A DNA stretch of 64,000 nt. It comes from Microcystis wesenbergii NRERC-220 (GTDB taxonomy: Bacteria > Cyanobacteriota > Cyanobacteriia > Cyanobacteriales > Microcystaceae). Position numbers and translations under genes: made by a program. Below are positions 14,746 to 23,804 of the stretch, in pieces. The stretch spans positions 2,431,501-2,495,500 of the forward strand of contig NZ_JAVSJA010000001.1 in assembly GCF_032027425.1 (NCBI RefSeq), written 5' to 3'. The notes below the pieces were generated by a model. That model was not told the DNA's origin. It made no database searches and saw only the letters and a list, made by a program, of their open reading frames with translations. Numbering within the stretch: position 1 is the first letter of the stretch; every line of letters starts with the position of its first letter.

Positions 14746-17700
14746 ATGAAGACAGAAAATTTCTCTCCCCGACAAGCATTAAACAAAGCATTCCTAAGAG
14801 TCAAACCGAGTCGTAGTCAGGTAGAGAAGTTTCAAACCCACCTAGGACAACTTTTGGGGAGTATAAACGAGACAGAATCAGAGGAGTTCCATAAAAACCT
14901 GCTTGCAGACTTTCTCAAACACAGCTACTATAGTCCCCAACATTTCATCAACACCAAGGGAAGGAATGATTTAGTCATCCATAATGGGAAAGAATCGCGG
15001 GATTCCGTGGGGGTAATACTGGAAGTCAAGAAACCCAGCAATAAAAGCGAGATGCTGCGGAGAGACAAACTCAACTGTAAAGCATTACAGGAATTACTCC
15101 TCTACTTCCTACGGGAAAGGATAACCGAGAAAAACCTAGAGATAAAACACCTGATTGCTACCAATATATATGAGTGGTTTATCTTCGATGGGAATATCTT
15201 CGAGAGACTATTCGCACAAAATCAGGAACTTGTCAGACAGTTTAATGACTTTGAGACGGGGAGACTAACGGGAAAAACCACCGACTTCTTCTACAAACAG
15301 ATAGGAGAACCCTTCCTTAACTCCATACTCGATTCCCTGACATACACCCATTTTGACTTGCGGGAATACTCCCAAACCATCCGGGAAGACGAACATAACC
15401 TCATCAGTCTCTATAAAATCTTTTCTCCCGAACACCTCTTAAAACTCCCCTTTGCGAACGATAGCAACAGTCTCGACAAAAACTTTTATAGTGAACTGCT
15501 GCATATCATCGGATTGACAGAGATAAAAGAGGGAGGAAAAAAACTCATCCAACGTCTGCAACCGGCAGCGCGACAACCCGGTTCGCTGCTAGAGAACGCT
15601 ATCAGTCAAGTGGAGAGTTTAGATAAAATCTCTCGTTTACCCAATCCCGAAGAATTTGGGGAGACGGAAGAGGAGAGACTATTGAATATCGGTTTAGAGT
15701 TGGGGATAACCTGGATAAATAGAATCCTCTTCCTCAAACTATTAGAAGCGCAGATAATTAGGTATCATCGGGGGGATAAATCCCTAGGGTTTCTCAATTT
15801 AGGCAAAATTGCCGACTATGACGACTTAAATCGCTTATTTTTCAGCGTCTTAGCAAAAAAACAGTCAGAAAGAAGCAAAGACATCCAGAATACCTATACT
15901 CAGGTTCCCTATCTCAACAGTTCCCTATTTGAACCGACGGAATTAGAACAGTCAACCATAGTCATCAGTAACCTGCGTTCGGAGAATATAGAGATTTTTG
16001 CAGGAACAGTCTTAAAGGATAGTCAGGGGAAAAAGCGAACAGGAGAAATCAACGCTTTAGCATACCTATTCGAGTTTCTCAATGCCTACGATTTTAGCAG
16101 CGAAGGTGGGGAAGCGATACAGGAGGATAATAAGACTCTTATCAATGCGTCAGTGTTGGGATTAATCTTCGAGAAAATCAACGGATATAAGGATGGTTCC
16201 TTTTTCACCCCCGGTTTCATCACTATGTATATGTGTCGGGAAACGATTCGACGCGCAGTAATAGAGAAATTTAACCAGAGTCAGGGATGGGATTGTCAGA
16301 CTATCGAGGATGTGTATAACCGCATCAAAGATAAAACGGCAGCCAATGCTATTATCAATAGTCTCAAAATTTGTGATCCTGCGGTGGGTTCGGGACATTT
16401 TCTTGTTTCTGCTTTGAACGAGATAATCGCGATTAAGAGTGAGTTACAGATTTTAGTGGATAAAGAGGGTAAAACTCTCAGGGATTATCGGGTTGAGGTG
16501 GTGAACGATGAGTTAATCGTCACCGATGATGACGGTAATCTGTTTGAATATAATCCCCGCAACCGAGAAAGTCAGCGAGTACAGGAGACTTTATTTCAGG
16601 AAAAACAGCGTCTGATTGAGGGGTGTCTCTTTGGAGTTGATATCAATCCCAACTCGGTGAAAATCTGTCGGTTGCGTTTATGGATTGAGTTACTCAAGAA
16701 TGCTTACTACAAAGCAGATAATGAGTTAGAGACGTTACCGAATATCGATATTAATATCAAGGTTGGCAATTCTCTGATTAGTCGCTTTGGGTTATCCAAT
16801 GATTTACAAGTCTTTTCCCGCAAAAATCGTTTAAGTATCGAGAGTTATAAGGATGCGGTGAGAGTCTATCGCAATGCGGAGGATAAATCGCAAAAGCGTG
16901 AGATGGAGAGATTGATAAGTGAGATTAAGAGTAGTTTTCGTCAGACTTTACAGTTAGATAATCCTCTGAAAAAGCGCTTGCGGGGTTTGGAAACGGATTT
17001 ATATAGTCTAGAGAATCAAATTTTATTATTTGAGGAGTCACCCAAGGAAAAGAAAGCGCGGGAAAGGAAGATTAGTCAGTTAAGGAATGAGATTGATAAG
17101 TTACGTCCGCAACTGGAGGAGATTGAAAGCGGTAAGATTTATCATAATGCTTTTGAATGGCGCTTCGAGTTCCCCGAAGTTCTAGATGATAAGGGGAATT
17201 TTATCGGTTTTGATGTGGTAATTGGCAATCCTCCTTATATCCGACAGGAGGAACTCAAAAATATTAAACCTATCTTGCAGAAAATTTATCAATCCTATAC
17301 CGGGATTGCCGATTTATTTGTCTATTTCTATGAGAGGGGTTTACAAATACTCAAAACTAAAGGTTATTTAACTTATATCTCCTCAAATAAATATTTTCGT
17401 TCGGGATACGGGGAAAAATTAAGACAACTTCTCAGCAATTCGACCAAAATTTTTAATTTAATTGACTTTGGTGATTTTCCTGTCTTTGAAGAAGCTACCG
17501 CTTATCCCAGTATTATCGCTTTAAGTAAAGATAAATGTGATGGCAATCAGTTTAAAGCTTTAGCTTGGGATAAACACAAAGAGCAAAATATCACCCAGTT
17601 TGCCACAATTCTAGAACAAGATTATCTAACCATCACTCAAGCTAATTTATCTGCTGATGGTTGGAAATTAGAATCTTCACAAACTTTAGATTTATTGGCT

Positions 17701-18471
17701 AAATTGCAAAAAGTCGGTACTCCTTTGGGAGAATATGTAAAAGGTAGATTTTATCGAGGAATAACCACAGGTTTAAATGAAGCTTTTGTGATTGATAAAA
17801 TCACCCGCGATAGATTAATTAGTGAACATCCCTCCTCCGAGGAAGTTATTAAACCTTTTCTCCGAGGACGAGATGTAAAAAGATGGTGCGTAGAATATAA
17901 AGATTTATGGATAATCTTTACCAGAAGGGGAATTGATATTAAAAAATACCCTGCAATTGAACAGTATTTGAGTCAATACAAACAAAAATTGACTCCAGGT
18001 ATAGGAAGAAAAGTAGGGAGTTATAAATGGTATGAAATCCAAGATAATATCGCTTACTGGCAAGAATTTGAACAACCTAAAATTATTATTCCTGCTATCG
18101 TCAATAATGTTGAATATACCCTAGATTTATGTGGATATTATAGCAATGATAAAACTTCAATCTGTATAACTGATAATGCTTATTGTCTGTTAGCTATTTT
18201 AAATTCTTCAATAATGTGGTGGTTTATTCAACAGATAGCATCATCTAAACAGGGGGGTTTTTTTGAATTTAAACCGATGTATGTTTCTCAGATTCCAGTT
18301 GTTGACATTGATAATCCTAAAAAACAAGCGATCGAATATCTAGTTAAACAATGTTTAGAAGCTAAGGGAAAAGAAGTCAAGGAGTTAGAAACAAAAATTA
18401 ACCAAATAGTGTATGAATTGTATGGATTAAGCGAGGAAGAAATCAGGATAATAGAGGGGGGAATAAAATAA
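14746..18471 (+). CDS. Type IIG restriction-modification enzyme (Eco57I-like, nuclease-methylase-specificity)
   Basis: A 1241-residue single-chain enzyme. Near the N-terminus, NDLVIHN (Asp75) and ILEVKKPSN (Glu93, Lys95) fit a PD-(D/E)XK nuclease. The methyltransferase has motif I CDPAVGSGHFLV (about 541-552), GVDINPNSVKICRLRLW, and motif IV NPPYIRQEE (about 828), typical of N6-adenine enzymes. Residues beyond about 1000 resemble the TaqI-type target-recognition domain and end with a coiled segment. Such enzymes cut outside their site. The gene looks full length. Its promoter and first 17 codons also occur in three truncated copies upstream. Confidence 0.88.
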   Translation: MKTENFSPRQALNKAFLRVKPSRSQVEKFQTHLGQLLGSINETESEEFHKNLLADFLKHSYYSPQHFINTKGRNDLVIHNGKESRDSVGVILEVKKPSNKSEMLRRDKLNCKALQELLLYFLRERITEKNLEIKHLIATNIYEWFIFDGNIFERLFAQNQELVRQFNDFETGRLTGKTTDFFYKQIGEPFLNSILDSLTYTHFDLREYSQTIREDEHNLISLYKIFSPEHLLKLPFANDSNSLDKNFYSELLHIIGLTEIKEGGKKLIQRLQPAARQPGSLLENAISQVESLDKISRLPNPEEFGETEEERLLNIGLELGITWINRILFLKLLEAQIIRYHRGDKSLGFLNLGKIADYDDLNRLFFSVLAKKQSERSKDIQNTYTQVPYLNSSLFEPTELEQSTIVISNLRSENIEIFAGTVLKDSQGKKRTGEINALAYLFEFLNAYDFSSEGGEAIQEDNKTLINASVLGLIFEKINGYKDGSFFTPGFITMYMCRETIRRAVIEKFNQSQGWDCQTIEDVYNRIKDKTAANAIINSLKICDPAVGSGHFLVSALNEIIAIKSELQILVDKEGKTLRDYRVEVVNDELIVTDDDGNLFEYNPRNRESQRVQETLFQEKQRLIEGCLFGVDINPNSVKICRLRLWIELLKNAYYKADNELETLPNIDINIKVGNSLISRFGLSNDLQVFSRKNRLSIESYKDAVRVYRNAEDKSQKREMERLISEIKSSFRQTLQLDNPLKKRLRGLETDLYSLENQILLFEESPKEKKARERKISQLRNEIDKLRPQLEEIESGKIYHNAFEWRFEFPEVLDDKGNFIGFDVVIGNPPYIRQEELKNIKPILQKIYQSYTGIADLFVYFYERGLQILKTKGYLTYISSNKYFRSGYGEKLRQLLSNSTKIFNLIDFGDFPVFEEATAYPSIIALSKDKCDGNQFKALAWDKHKEQNITQFATILEQDYLTITQANLSADGWKLESSQTLDLLAKLQKVGTPLGEYVKGRFYRGITTGLNEAFVIDKITRDRLISEHPSSEEVIKPFLRGRDVKRWCVEYKDLWIIFTRRGIDIKKYPAIEQYLSQYKQKLTPGIGRKVGSYKWYEIQDNIAYWQEFEQPKIIIPAIVNNVEYTLDLCGYYSNDKTSICITDNAYCLLAILNSSIMWWFIQQIASSKQGGFFEFKPMYVSQIPVVDIDNPKKQAIEYLVKQCLEAKGKEVKELETKINQIVYELYGLSEEEIRIIEGGIK

Positions 18472-18788
18472 ATATAAATGTAGTAACGCACCCAAAAGCA
18501 TCCCAAAGGACTGACAAAAATTTGATCCCCCTAAATCCCCCTTAAAAAGGGGGACTTAAATTTGATACATTAGTTCTCATGATAAATTCTGTTTTTAATA
18601 GTATGATAAACTCCCAATCGAACTTTAAAACCCATCTCCCCACTTCCCCATACCTATTACCTAGAATTATTAGTATTCTATAATACCAATGCTTAGGAAA
18701 CTATAAAGAAAATCCCAAGATTGAGCGAGTACCTTGGCGAAAAAAGCTATAATAGAATAAAATGCCTAATTTTTTCAACAAAATTGTT
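18472..18788. other. Intergenic between the type IIG gene and adhE
   Basis: It contains a C/G hairpin repeat at about 18521-18555 (CCCCCTTAAAAAGGGGG), likely a terminator for the R-M gene and the same family as at 2141 and 21474. After that the sequence is AT-rich, presumably the adhE promoter region. No gene is visible. Confidence 0.5.
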
Positions 18789-21455
18789 ATGATAGTTACC
18801 AATAGACAAGAGCTAGAAGAACTGATACAACAGGTAAAAAAAGCTCAACAACAATTTGCCAACTATAACCAAGAACAAGTAGATCTTATCTTCAAAAAAG
18901 CCGCATTAGCAGCCAACAACGCGCGCATTCCTTTGGCTAAAATGGCAGTACAAGAGACAGGGATGGGAGTAATAGAAGATAAAGTGATTAAAAACCATTT
19001 TGCCTCAGAAATCATCTACAACAAATATAAACACAGCAAAACCTGCGGAATTATCGAAGAAGATAAATCCTTTGGATTGCAAAAAATCGCCGAACCCGTG
19101 GGCATTTTAGCGGGGATCGTACCCACTACAAATCCCACCTCCACAGCCATTTTTAAAGCCCTAATTGCCCTGAAAACCCGCAACGGCATCATTTTTTCCC
19201 CCCATCCGCGAGCCAAAGACTGCACGATCGCGGCGGCCAAAATAGTCTTAGAAGCGGCCGTCAAAGCGGGCGCACCAGCCGGTATTATTGGTTGGATCGA
19301 TCAGCCATCGGTGGAACTTTCCCAAGCATTAATGCAACATCCCAGCATTAATTTAATCCTTGCTACCGGCGGTCCGGGTATGGTAAAAGCGGCCTATTCT
19401 TCCGGAAGACCTTCCCTAGGAGTCGGTGCCGGCAATACCCCCGCTTTAGTGGACGAAACCGCTCACATAAAAATGGCCGTTTCCTCGATTATTCTCAGTA
19501 AAACCTTCGATAACGGCATGATTTGCGCCTCGGAACAATCGGTAATCGTTGTCGATAGCATCTATGAAGAAGTTCGACAGGAATTTATTGATCGCGGGGC
19601 CTATCTTCTTTCCCCCGAAGAAAGGGAAAAAGTCGTCGGGATTCTCCTCAAAGATGGTCATATCAACCCCGATATCGTCGGACAACCGGTAGAAAAATTA
19701 GCCACCATGGCCGGAATTTCCGTTCCCGAAGATACCCGCTTACTAATCGGAGAAGTGGAAAATATTGGCTTAGAGGAACCATTTTCCTACGAAAAACTCT
19801 CGCCAATTTTAGCCATGTACCGGGCGAAAGACTTTGAAGATGGGGTCAAAAAAGCCGAAAAACTGGTCTTATTTGCCGGTCGAGGTCATACGGCCGTGCT
19901 TTATACCGCACCCTCCAATCGGGAACATATTAAGCACTTTCAAGACAACGTACAAACAGCCCGGGTATTAATTAATACCCCTTCCTCCCAGGGTGCGATT
20001 GGTGATATCTATAACTTCCGTCTCGATCCTAGTTTAACCCTCGGTTGTGGCACTTGGGGCGGTAATTCCATCAGCGAAAACGTCGAACCTACCCACCTAT
20101 TAAATATTAAAACCGTAGCCGAGCGCCGGGAAAATATGCTTTGGTTCCGAGTACCACCAAAAGTATATTTTAAATACGGAGCATTACCCGTCGCTATTCG
20201 GGAATTAGCCGGCAAAAAACGGGCCTTTATTGTCACCGATAAACCTCTTTTTGACCTAGGAGTTACCGCAGCTTTAGAGGAGGTTTTAGAAGAAATCGGC
20301 ATCACGATTAATATCTTTTATGATGTGGAACCCGATCCTTCCCTAGAAACCGTCGAACGGGGGTTAAATGTCATTAATACCTTCAATCCCGATGTAATTA
20401 TCGCTATCGGTGGTGGTTCCCCCATGGATGCCGCTAAAATCATGTGGCTACTCTACGAGCATCCAGAGATAGAATTCGAGAGCTTGGCCATGCGTTTTAT
20501 GGATATCCGCAAACGAGTCTATGAATTGCCCCCTTTAGGCGAAAAAGCTCTCATGGTGTGTATTCCCACCACTTCGGGAACAGGATCAGAAGTGACTCCC
20601 TTCGCCGTCGTGACCGATCGCCGTAATAATATTAAGTATCCTTTGGCAGATTATGCCCTAACTCCCAGCATGGCCATCGTCGATCCAGAATTAGTGCTGA
20701 ATATGCCGAAAAAATTGACAGCCTACGGCGGAATTGACGCTTTAACTCACGCTCTTGAGGCCTACGTCTCGGTTTTAGCCTCAGAGTACACCAATGCTCT
20801 TGCTCAAGATGCCATCCGACTGCTGTTTAAATACTTGCCCAGTTCCTATCATAACGGAGCTAAAGACCCGAAAGCGCGGGAAAAAGTCCATTACGCGGCG
20901 ACAATGGCAGGAATGGCCTTCGCTAATGGCTTTTTAGGCATCTGTCACTCCATGGCCCACCAATTGGGGGCAATTTTCCACATTCCCCACGGTCTAGCCA
21001 ATGCCTTGATGATTTCCCACGTCATCCTCTATAATGCCACCGATGCCCCCTTTAAACAGGCGACTTTCTCTCAGTACAAATATCCTAACGTGAAGTGGCG
21101 CTATGCCAGGATCGCTCATTCCTTGGGATTGGGAGGAGAAAGCGAGACCGAAAGTGTGGAAAGATTGGTATTAGCGATCGAATGTTTAAAACGGGAAATC
21201 GGTATTCCGGCCAGTATTAAAGAGGTAATTCCCGAAAGTGAAGCCGAATTTATGGCCAAATTAGACCATTTAGCTGAACAAGCCTTCGATGATCAGTGTA
21301 CCGGAGCCAATCCCCGTTATCCCCTGATTGAGGACTTAAAAACCCTGTTAATCCAAGCTTATCACGGCAATTTGCCCCTAGAGGTGGCGGTAAATGGTCA
21401 CGGTGATGTCAGTCTTGCCGATTTGAAGTTAGAGCCGCAACCGTTGAGCTTGTAG
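18789..21455 (+). CDS. adhE: Bifunctional acetaldehyde-CoA/alcohol dehydrogenase AdhE
   Basis: An 888-residue fusion. The N-terminal aldehyde dehydrogenase (1 to about 440) has its catalytic cysteine in NGMICASEQS. The C-terminal iron alcohol dehydrogenase (about 450-870) has GGGSPMDAAK and the metal-binding set DALTHALEAY, GICHSMAHQLGA and IPHGLANAL. It turns acetyl-CoA into ethanol during dark fermentation and regenerates NAD+. The ATG at 18789 (MIVTNRQELEEL) aligns with E. coli AdhE (MAVTNVAELN), so the in-frame ATG at 18762 is less likely. It appears to be a single-gene unit. Confidence 0.96.
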   Translation: MIVTNRQELEELIQQVKKAQQQFANYNQEQVDLIFKKAALAANNARIPLAKMAVQETGMGVIEDKVIKNHFASEIIYNKYKHSKTCGIIEEDKSFGLQKIAEPVGILAGIVPTTNPTSTAIFKALIALKTRNGIIFSPHPRAKDCTIAAAKIVLEAAVKAGAPAGIIGWIDQPSVELSQALMQHPSINLILATGGPGMVKAAYSSGRPSLGVGAGNTPALVDETAHIKMAVSSIILSKTFDNGMICASEQSVIVVDSIYEEVRQEFIDRGAYLLSPEEREKVVGILLKDGHINPDIVGQPVEKLATMAGISVPEDTRLLIGEVENIGLEEPFSYEKLSPILAMYRAKDFEDGVKKAEKLVLFAGRGHTAVLYTAPSNREHIKHFQDNVQTARVLINTPSSQGAIGDIYNFRLDPSLTLGCGTWGGNSISENVEPTHLLNIKTVAERRENMLWFRVPPKVYFKYGALPVAIRELAGKKRAFIVTDKPLFDLGVTAALEEVLEEIGITINIFYDVEPDPSLETVERGLNVINTFNPDVIIAIGGGSPMDAAKIMWLLYEHPEIEFESLAMRFMDIRKRVYELPPLGEKALMVCIPTTSGTGSEVTPFAVVTDRRNNIKYPLADYALTPSMAIVDPELVLNMPKKLTAYGGIDALTHALEAYVSVLASEYTNALAQDAIRLLFKYLPSSYHNGAKDPKAREKVHYAATMAGMAFANGFLGICHSMAHQLGAIFHIPHGLANALMISHVILYNATDAPFKQATFSQYKYPNVKWRYARIAHSLGLGGESETESVERLVLAIECLKREIGIPASIKEVIPESEAEFMAKLDHLAEQAFDDQCTGANPRYPLIEDLKTLLIQAYHGNLPLEVAVNGHGDVSLADLKLEPQPLSL

Positions 21456-21473
21456 GGATAGATTTTGCCTTTG

Positions 21474-21630
21474 ATCCCCCCTACTCCCTGTAGGGTTGAT
21501 TCATGAATCAACCCTACACCCCACACCCCACACCCCACACCCCACACCCCACACCCTACACCCCACACCCCACACCCCACACCCTACCCCCCTTAATAAG
21601 GGGATATCCCCCCTACCCCCCTTAATAAGG
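21474..21630. repeat. Composite repeat: REP-like palindrome, CCCCACAC tandem array and C/G hairpins
   Basis: GATCCCCCCTACTCC is followed by a perfect 28-bp palindrome (half GTAGGGTTGATTCA, 21490-21517). That is followed by about eight CCCCACAC-type units to 21585 and two TTAATAAGGGG hairpins. The palindrome shares its GTAGGG ends and ATTCATGAAT centre with the REP at 12891 but differs in between. No coding content. Confidence 0.8.
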
Positions 21631-21664
21631 GGGGCTAACCACAGAAACCAAAAACCTACCTACT

Positions 21665-21880
21665 TAGGGTTTGCTGAATAAATGTGAAATGTAGGCAAAG
21701 TAAGGGTTTTGGGGCTTTTCTCGCGAAACAGGTGCAAGATTTTGAGAGAATCGTCGTTCAAAACCTTGCATCTTCATCGGCCCGCGTCCTGTAGGGGCGA
21801 AGCATTCGGGCAATAACCTATCGGTGAAACCGTAGATTTTCTATCCGAATGCTTCGCCCGTACTTTTTCAGCAGACCCTA
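21665..21880. mobile_element. MITE (TIR TAGGGTTTGCTGAA type)
   Basis: About 216 bp bounded by TAGGGTTTGCTGAATAA and its inverse TTTTTCAGCAGACCCTA. An internal pair, GAAGCATTCGG at about 21800 and CCGAATGCTTC at about 21845, forms an inner hairpin. It has no ORF. The same ends occur at 37298-37522, at 44485-44752 and, as a single end, at about 49482-49497. Confidence 0.7.
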
Positions 21881-21892
21881 CTTAGCCACTAC

Positions 21893-22666
21893 TTAAAAAT
21901 TATCTTTTTTGCCCCGCAGCCGTGCAAACACTTGTATTGGTTCGCTGCTATCCATGGTCATGGCCAAAGCGGGACTATCCCAACGCAAAAAAGGATTAGT
22001 CAGCTTTTCCGTCCCCAAAATTGCCGGAATCGTGGGAATATCTTCAGCGCGATTTTTCTCCACTTCCCGATAACGCTGTTGCAGAGCAGCATTATTAGGG
22101 TCAACTGTCAAGGCAAACTTTAAATTATTTAACGTATATTCGTGAGCGCACCAAACCCTAGTCTGGTCGGGCAGCGATCGCAATTTAGTTAAAGAAGCCA
22201 CCATTTGGCCCGGTGTTCCCTCAAATAAACGACCACACCCCCCCGAAAACAGGGTATCACCACAGAATAACTCACCGTAATCTCCGGGGTTAACCGGGGG
22301 AAAATAATAGGCAATATGAGCGCGAGTGTGGCCGGGGACAAAGAAAACCTCGGCCCAGCGACCGGCAAATTCCACCCGATCCCCCTCCTCTAAAAACAGC
22401 TGCTGGCCCGGAATGCGACCGCGATCCTCCTTTCCCCCATAAACACAAAGATGGGGATAACGATTAATTAAAGCCTGATTAGCCCCCACATGGTCGCCGT
22501 GGTGATGAGTATTAAAAATAGCGACTAAATCCACCTGTAAAGCCTCTAATCGCCTGAAAACGGGTTCAGGTTCCGCCGGATCCACCACGGCCGCGATTTT
22601 TTGCGCTCGATCGTAGAGGAGGAAAATATAATTATCGGAAAGGGCGTTAAGACGTTCGATCTCCAT
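21893..22666 (-). CDS. gloB: Hydroxyacylglutathione hydrolase (glyoxalase II)
   Basis: A 257-residue metallo-beta-lactamase-fold enzyme with the metal motif [12 protein letters not shown], the second histidine in [31 protein letters not shown], and [13 protein letters not shown] near the C-terminus, all glyoxalase II signatures. It hydrolyses S-lactoylglutathione to lactate and glutathione, completing methylglyoxal detoxification. The length is standard. It lies alone, convergent with adhE, and the stop is close to a MITE. Confidence 0.93.
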   Translation of the reverse strand: MEIERLNALSDNYIFLLYDRAQKIAAVVDPAEPEPVFRRLEALQVDLVAIFNTHHHGDHVGANQALINRYPHLCVYGGKEDRGRIPGQQLFLEEGDRVEFAGRWAEVFFVPGHTRAHIAYYFPPVNPGDYGELFCGDTLFSGGCGRLFEGTPGQMVASLTKLRSLPDQTRVWCAHEYTLNNLKFALTVDPNNAALQQRYREVEKNRAEDIPTIPAILGTEKLTNPFLRWDSPALAMTMDSSEPIQVFARLRGKKDNF

Positions 22667-22829
22667 GGTAGAATTTTGGGCTAAGGTTTAACTCGATCAT
22701 ACCTATAGCAGCATCTTTGAGAAATCAGGCTAGAAACCTCAACCACTGGGACAAAATCTTAAATATGGCCGATGTAGAATAATAACTATAATAAAAGTGT
22801 CATAAAAAAGCAGTGAATTTATAGTAGTT

Positions 22830-23387
22830 ATGACGATCAAATTTCGGTTTCATCCAGAGAAAGCAGTTGAAGCCGCTGCTATACTCTTAAAGCTGCACGG
22901 CAAACCGATGAAGTATTTAGGGTTGCTGAAAATGCTCTATATAGCTGACCGTCTTGCTTTAAAAACCATGGATCAACCAATTACTGGGGATAGATATGTA
23001 TCAATGGATTATGGACCGGTTCTCAGTGGTGTTTATGATTTGATTAAAGGACAGCCCGTGGACTCTGCTTTACCCCTGTGGTCGAAATATATTTCTCCCC
23101 GGGATTCTAATTATGTTGACCTGCTGCAATATCCCGGCAATGAAGAACTCTGTGAAGAAGAAGAAATGATTCTTAAACAGGTTTACAAGACTTTTGGCCA
23201 TCTCGATCCCTTTCATGTAGCCGAATGGACTCACGATTTACCAGAATGGAAGGATCCCCATGGTTCGGCTATTCCAATTTTAGTGGAGGATGTTTTGCGA
23301 TCTATGGGTAAAACGGAGGAGGAAATCGAAGATATTAGCCAAGAAGCCCAGCGAGAAGCCTATTTAGATGGAGCTTTACATGGCTAG
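22830..23387 (+). CDS. Panacea (SocA-like) domain antitoxin candidate
   Basis: A 185-residue protein matching the Panacea/SocA domain (DUF4065): KAVEAAAILLKLHGKPMKYL, LLKMLYIADRLAL, MDYGPVLSGVYDLIKG, and HDLPEWKDP in the C-terminal part. Panacea domains are versatile antitoxins paired with many unrelated toxins; the Caulobacter member SocA acts as a protease adaptor. It overlaps the next gene by eight bases, consistent with a toxin-antitoxin operon in which this is the first gene. The domain call is firm; the antitoxin role is inferred from family and layout. Confidence 0.8.
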   Translation: MTIKFRFHPEKAVEAAAILLKLHGKPMKYLGLLKMLYIADRLALKTMDQPITGDRYVSMDYGPVLSGVYDLIKGQPVDSALPLWSKYISPRDSNYVDLLQYPGNEELCEEEEMILKQVYKTFGHLDPFHVAEWTHDLPEWKDPHGSAIPILVEDVLRSMGKTEEEIEDISQEAQREAYLDGALHG

Positions 23388-23769
23388 TCTGGTAGTCAAG
23401 CTGGGGGATGCCTTTTTAATTGATACACCCCCTAATAAGCAACATCTCTATATTGCGATCGCAAAGACTTCTGAAAATAGATATTTATTTGTCAATGTTA
23501 CAACTCGAAGAAGCAGTTCGGAAGCTACTTGTGTGCTTTTGCCCGGCCTTGGTGTCCCGAATTTTATCGTCTGTGAATCCGTGATTGCCTATCAATTTGC
23601 CCGGGAGATGGATGCCACGGAATTAGCCAGTTTAATCACTGCGGGTAGTCCGATTCCAAAAGGCTCCTGTTCAGCCACAATTCTCGCACAGATTCAGCAA
23701 GGTGGTCTAGTTTCTCCACGACTGAAAAACAAGTACAAAATTGCTCTTAGAGCTTTCTTAGATACATAG
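23380..23769 (+). CDS. Small SH3-barrel-like protein, probable PemK-type toxin partner of Panacea
   Basis: A 129-residue protein starting MASLVVKLGDAFLIDTPP; the ATG at 23380 gives the natural overlap with the Panacea gene. The pattern GDAFLI, then HLYIAIA, LFVNVTT and later CESVIAYQFAREM resembles the beta-barrel layout of PemK/MazF-like proteins that cut RNA. I cannot place the catalytic residues with confidence. The function is inferred from that resemblance and the overlap with an antitoxin-type gene. It could also be an inactive barrel protein. Confidence 0.6.
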   Translation: MASLVVKLGDAFLIDTPPNKQHLYIAIAKTSENRYLFVNVTTRRSSSEATCVLLPGLGVPNFIVCESVIAYQFAREMDATELASLITAGSPIPKGSCSATILAQIQQGGLVSPRLKNKYKIALRAFLDT

Positions 23770-23804
23770 CTTCAGCCGTTTTCTGGTTAGCAACTTTTTG
23801 TCCC

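Noticed and set aside
21398-21681. Repetitive ORFs (HPTPHTPHPTP and GVWGVGC) in the CCCCACAC array
   Set aside because: They come from a short tandem repeat without a start signal and have no protein-like composition.
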